Shown: positions 5,476 through 8,249 of the stretch, in pieces
Layout: each line of letters opens with the position of its first letter
How positions within the stretch are numbered: position 1 is the stretch's first letter
Assembly (NCBI GenBank): GCA_003485825.1
Contig: DNHN01000058.1
Span: 1 to 8,249 of the forward strand
Direction of reading: 5' to 3'
Source of the DNA: Bacteroidota bacterium
Lineage (GTDB): Bacteria > Bacteroidota > Bacteroidia > NS11-12g > UBA9320
Length of the DNA stretch: 8,249 nt
Made by a program: the position numbers and the translations under genes
Notes under the pieces: generated by a model
Told to the model about the DNA's origin: nothing
The model's database searches: none
What the model saw: the letters and a program-made list of their open reading frames with translations, nothing else

Positions 5476-8249
5476 TGAGTCAAGAACGTTTAGCAAAGGC
5501 GGGTTATTTAGGGATGAATCAAGACATCTCCAAGAAGTCCCCAGAACGTGTAAAGTTTTACTATCAAGGCCGTAATCTAACGATTATATTCAATGGGGCT
5601 ACTGGAAATGGTGTGGCCCAGAACGAAAAGGGGAATACTAAACTAGTAACTCTCCCTAATATCATCTTTGCTGTTAATCCCGACACAGTTAAGAAAGCCT
5701 CTCCTGGACCTATTTACACAGAATCTACGCTCCCTGATACAGTTGCTACACAATTTATTACTACCTATAATACTGATGCCGATGTTGCAGGGTGGGATAC
5801 TGCTGTATATGGCCTACCTGGCACACCTATTATTCCAAGCGCCTCTGATGTAATACAATATAGTTATATGAGCCGTTCTTTAGATGTAGGAATAGCTATA
5901 AATGTTCATCACACTGGACAAAAAATTATAGGCGCTACTAAAGCCCGCGAAAAGCTTATCTTATTTTCTACTAATGGGTCCTTAGATTGTATCTGGGAAG
6001 TTACCTATGACTATGATTATGACCCAACTATTACTCTTAAGTATGTAGGAGACGCTAATTTTAGTGTGTCTAACCCTATTAAGGCTATTAGTAACTACGA
6101 GAATGAAAATATCCATAAGGTATACTGGGTAGATGGTAAAAGAAATCAGGGGAGACACTTCAACTTTGCTGCAGATTCCCCACATAATACTTACACTTCG
6201 AATTTAAATTCTACGCCAGAAGCTACATTTACTCAACCAGTAATCGCTCAGCGAATTCCTGGGGGGAATCTAAGTGCTGGTATCGTACAATACGCATATA
6301 ATTACTTTAATCTAAACGGGTCTCAGTCTAAATTATCCCCACTTAGTCATGCATCTCCTGTACATAAGGATGGTAGGGGCTTAGCTGTTAATGAAGATGG
6401 TGGAGATTCCTTCCGTGTAACTATCGATAGCTTAGATGCACGTTTTGATTATGTACGTTTATACCGTATACACTACCTAAACGAATCAGGTACACCTAGT
6501 ATTACTATTCTTTCTGATACAGAGATTGACACAGTTTCTTTATCTTTTGTAGATGACGGAGACGCTGGTTTAGGTACTAGCTCTGTTTCTGAATTTACCC
6601 AACTGGGAGCAGGACCTTACTATCCTAATACTTTAGAGTCTAAAGACAACTACCTATTTTATGGGAACGTACAAGAGCAGGAATTCGATGTCACAGACTT
6701 CGACACTAGGGCTTATGCTTTTCCTAAATCAAGTACTACATCATACATATTTTCTGGCCATGGTGCACGTTACACATTAAACGGAGCTACGTGGAAACTT
6801 ACATCCTTATTAACTAATGGAGTAACTACTGCTTTAAATGAAAATGTAGCAGCTAATCACGACGCAATTAACCCATCGATTGTGCCAACTCTACAAGATG
6901 AGACTGGGACTATAACCGCTGACCCAACTATATCTTGGTTAGATACAGCTGCTCAATTATATTGGTCAGGTACTCCAGCTGCCGCCAGGGATACACAGTT
7001 TCAATATAACAGTACTACTTTAGGTGCTAAAGGGCCCAACATTACTTTAGAATGGAGGACGGATAAACTTACAGCTGCTCTTGAGCAACCAAAAGAAAGA
7101 AATAATTACATCTACCGTAGTTATAAGACGGGAGAAGTATATCGATTTGCTATAGTTTTCTATAATAAATTCGGACAAAAAACATTCGCTAACTGGATAG
7201 GGGACTTTAAAGTACCTACTCTAGAGCAAACAGATGGAGTTAAACGTGGTACCTCTTCTTTCTACAACCATATCTTCCAGGATTATAATCCAGTAGTGGC
7301 CTACCCTAGGTTTACAGTAAACAATTTAAGTGACTTACGGGATGCTGGGGTTGTATCATACTCTATTGTACGTATGGAACGTAGTGAAACCGATAAGGGA
7401 GTTATCTCTCAAGGGATTATTAACCCATTAATGTACTCTGATTCTTCATTACTAAACTTTACTTACTCAACTATTAACCACGTCTTACCGATGAGGTCCA
7501 TCGCTGATGGTACAGTAACACGAGGTACCGCATACGCAGCTCCTTCAGGTAGGTATTATGCGACTTTCGATTCTTATATCGATAATACAGATACTACCAT
7601 GCCTCAGAATGTTACGACATTACCGTTGAGTAGTGAAGAAATAACCTCTAATCAAACTGTTATGCGTGGAGACTTCTTCAGTTTCTATAGTCCTGATACA
7701 ATGTTTGACAATAGTTTCGAAGCTGACCCATCAAGTACACGTATTAGATTCTTCGGACAGATTCTGGGAGAAAAATATAATACACAGTTGGCTAATTTTA
7801 GCACAATTTCTGGTAATCCGTTTGCCTATAAACAAGTTGTGGAGACCGCTTCAGACAATGCGACGAGGTGGGCCGACCACTTTTATCTAGGCCAGGAGAG
7901 TGCAGACTTCTATGGAGATGATTTTGGAGCAGCTTCTAGACACAAAGCTTATGCTATGATGTCACAGAATGCATACTTATATGATAACGCAGGTGTGGCG
8001 CAATGGGATTCACCTTACCTAGTTGAGGGGTCCGTTGTAGGAGGTTCTGCGCTTAATGTATCTATTGGGGACGGAGCACGTTTCGAAGAATTTAATAACC
8101 GATATTATCTTAGGTATGTTTTTGGTGTCAATAAGAGAGATATGATAGGGTTAGGAGCACGTACCCTAATCGCTAAACCTTATAACAATGCTGACTACTT
8201 TAACTATGTAGTAAGTAACGGTCACTTTGAACCTAGTACTTACAACAGT
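5475..8249 (+). CDS. crAss-like tail stabilization / muzzle protein, 3' end cut by window
   Basis: I translated this frame from the ATG overlapping the previous stop; it stays open for 925 codons to the last base, so the gene is partial at its C-terminus. The N-terminus (KKSPERVKFYYQGRNLTI, about 20-37) and a repeating beta-rich body follow. Family marks I recognise from crAss-like stabilization proteins are LESKDNYLFYGNVQEQEFDV (387-406) followed by FDTRAYAF; GEVYRFAIVFYNKFGQKTFA then NWIGDFKVP (553-581); a downstream block with YPRFTVNN and YSIVRMER; and RGDFFSFYSPD (about 731-741). In crAss-like virions this large protein forms the muzzle that closes the lower tail barrel and is thought to control passage of cargo proteins and DNA. 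There is no signal peptide or membrane span. Composition is rich in Thr, Ser, Asn, Tyr and Asp, typical of beta-rich tail proteins. Its start is fixed by TAATG coupling to ring protein 1. Confidence 0.9.
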   Translation, partial: MSQERLAKAGYLGMNQDISKKSPERVKFYYQGRNLTIIFNGATGNGVAQNEKGNTKLVTLPNIIFAVNPDTVKKASPGPIYTESTLPDTVATQFITTYNTDADVAGWDTAVYGLPGTPIIPSASDVIQYSYMSRSLDVGIAINVHHTGQKIIGATKAREKLILFSTNGSLDCIWEVTYDYDYDPTITLKYVGDANFSVSNPIKAISNYENENIHKVYWVDGKRNQGRHFNFAADSPHNTYTSNLNSTPEATFTQPVIAQRIPGGNLSAGIVQYAYNYFNLNGSQSKLSPLSHASPVHKDGRGLAVNEDGGDSFRVTIDSLDARFDYVRLYRIHYLNESGTPSITILSDTEIDTVSLSFVDDGDAGLGTSSVSEFTQLGAGPYYPNTLESKDNYLFYGNVQEQEFDVTDFDTRAYAFPKSSTTSYIFSGHGARYTLNGATWKLTSLLTNGVTTALNENVAANHDAINPSIVPTLQDETGTITADPTISWLDTAAQLYWSGTPAAARDTQFQYNSTTLGAKGPNITLEWRTDKLTAALEQPKERNNYIYRSYKTGEVYRFAIVFYNKFGQKTFANWIGDFKVPTLEQTDGVKRGTSSFYNHIFQDYNPVVAYPRFTVNNLSDLRDAGVVSYSIVRMERSETDKGVISQGIINPLMYSDSSLLNFTYSTINHVLPMRSIADGTVTRGTAYAAPSGRYYATFDSYIDNTDTTMPQNVTTLPLSSEEITSNQTVMRGDFFSFYSPDTMFDNSFEADPSSTRIRFFGQILGEKYNTQLANFSTISGNPFAYKQVVETASDNATRWADHFYLGQESADFYGDDFGAASRHKAYAMMSQNAYLYDNAGVAQWDSPYLVEGSVVGGSALNVSIGDGARFEEFNNRYYLRYVFGVNKRDMIGLGARTLIAKPYNNADYFNYVVSNGHFEPSTYNS

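Noticed and set aside
5668..5853. 61-aa forward Leu-rich frame that looks hydrophobic
   Set aside because: It lies within the muzzle gene in another frame; the apparent hydrophobicity comes from shifted reading of Thr/Asp/Tyr codons.
7666..7890. 74-aa forward frame
   Set aside because: It is inside the muzzle coding sequence, out of frame, with no recognisable motif.

Overview
The window reads as late structural and lysis DNA from a tailed phage of the crAss-like group (Crassvirales), probably infecting a Bacteroidota host. The evidence is protein-level. The last gene carries the motif set of the crAss-like 'tail stabilization' or muzzle protein. The gene before it looks like the P22 gp4-like tail-tubular protein (ring protein 1), and a second ring-type protein lies further upstream. 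DNA-level support is weaker but agrees: AT-rich sequence (roughly 60% A+T by eye), no Shine-Dalgarno sites, A-rich leaders, and a few TAnnTTTG boxes resembling the Bacteroidota -7 promoter element. All genes are on the + strand, no stretch over 60 bases is unassigned, and no tRNA, rRNA, CRISPR array or insertion sequence was seen. Which crAss-like genus this is cannot be told from the window.

Left part (1-1840), small and membrane/lysis genes: an unrecognised 67-aa protein; a single-span membrane protein with a C-terminal coiled coil; a 42-aa basic microprotein; a DUF5675 protein whose conserved His and Cys recall L,D-transpeptidase (YkuD) active sites; and a holin of the 3TM type with the SWRP signature. 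The last two abut and are probably a lysis pair. No classical muramidase or amidase is present.

Middle (1855-3117): a 420-aa protein joining an N-terminal helix-turn-helix-like segment to a calcineurin-like metallophosphoesterase whose last metal motif is altered (GDLH in place of GHxH).

Right part (3127-8249), tail assembly operon: ring-type protein, conserved unknown (173 aa), small unknown (87 aa), ring protein 1, then the muzzle, which runs off the window end after 925 codons without a stop. Three of these junctions are TAATG, where stop and start share one base, suggesting coupled translation and a fixed supply ratio. By analogy with crAss-like virions, the ring proteins would stack under the portal and the muzzle would close the tail barrel. 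All ten visible stop codons are TAA.
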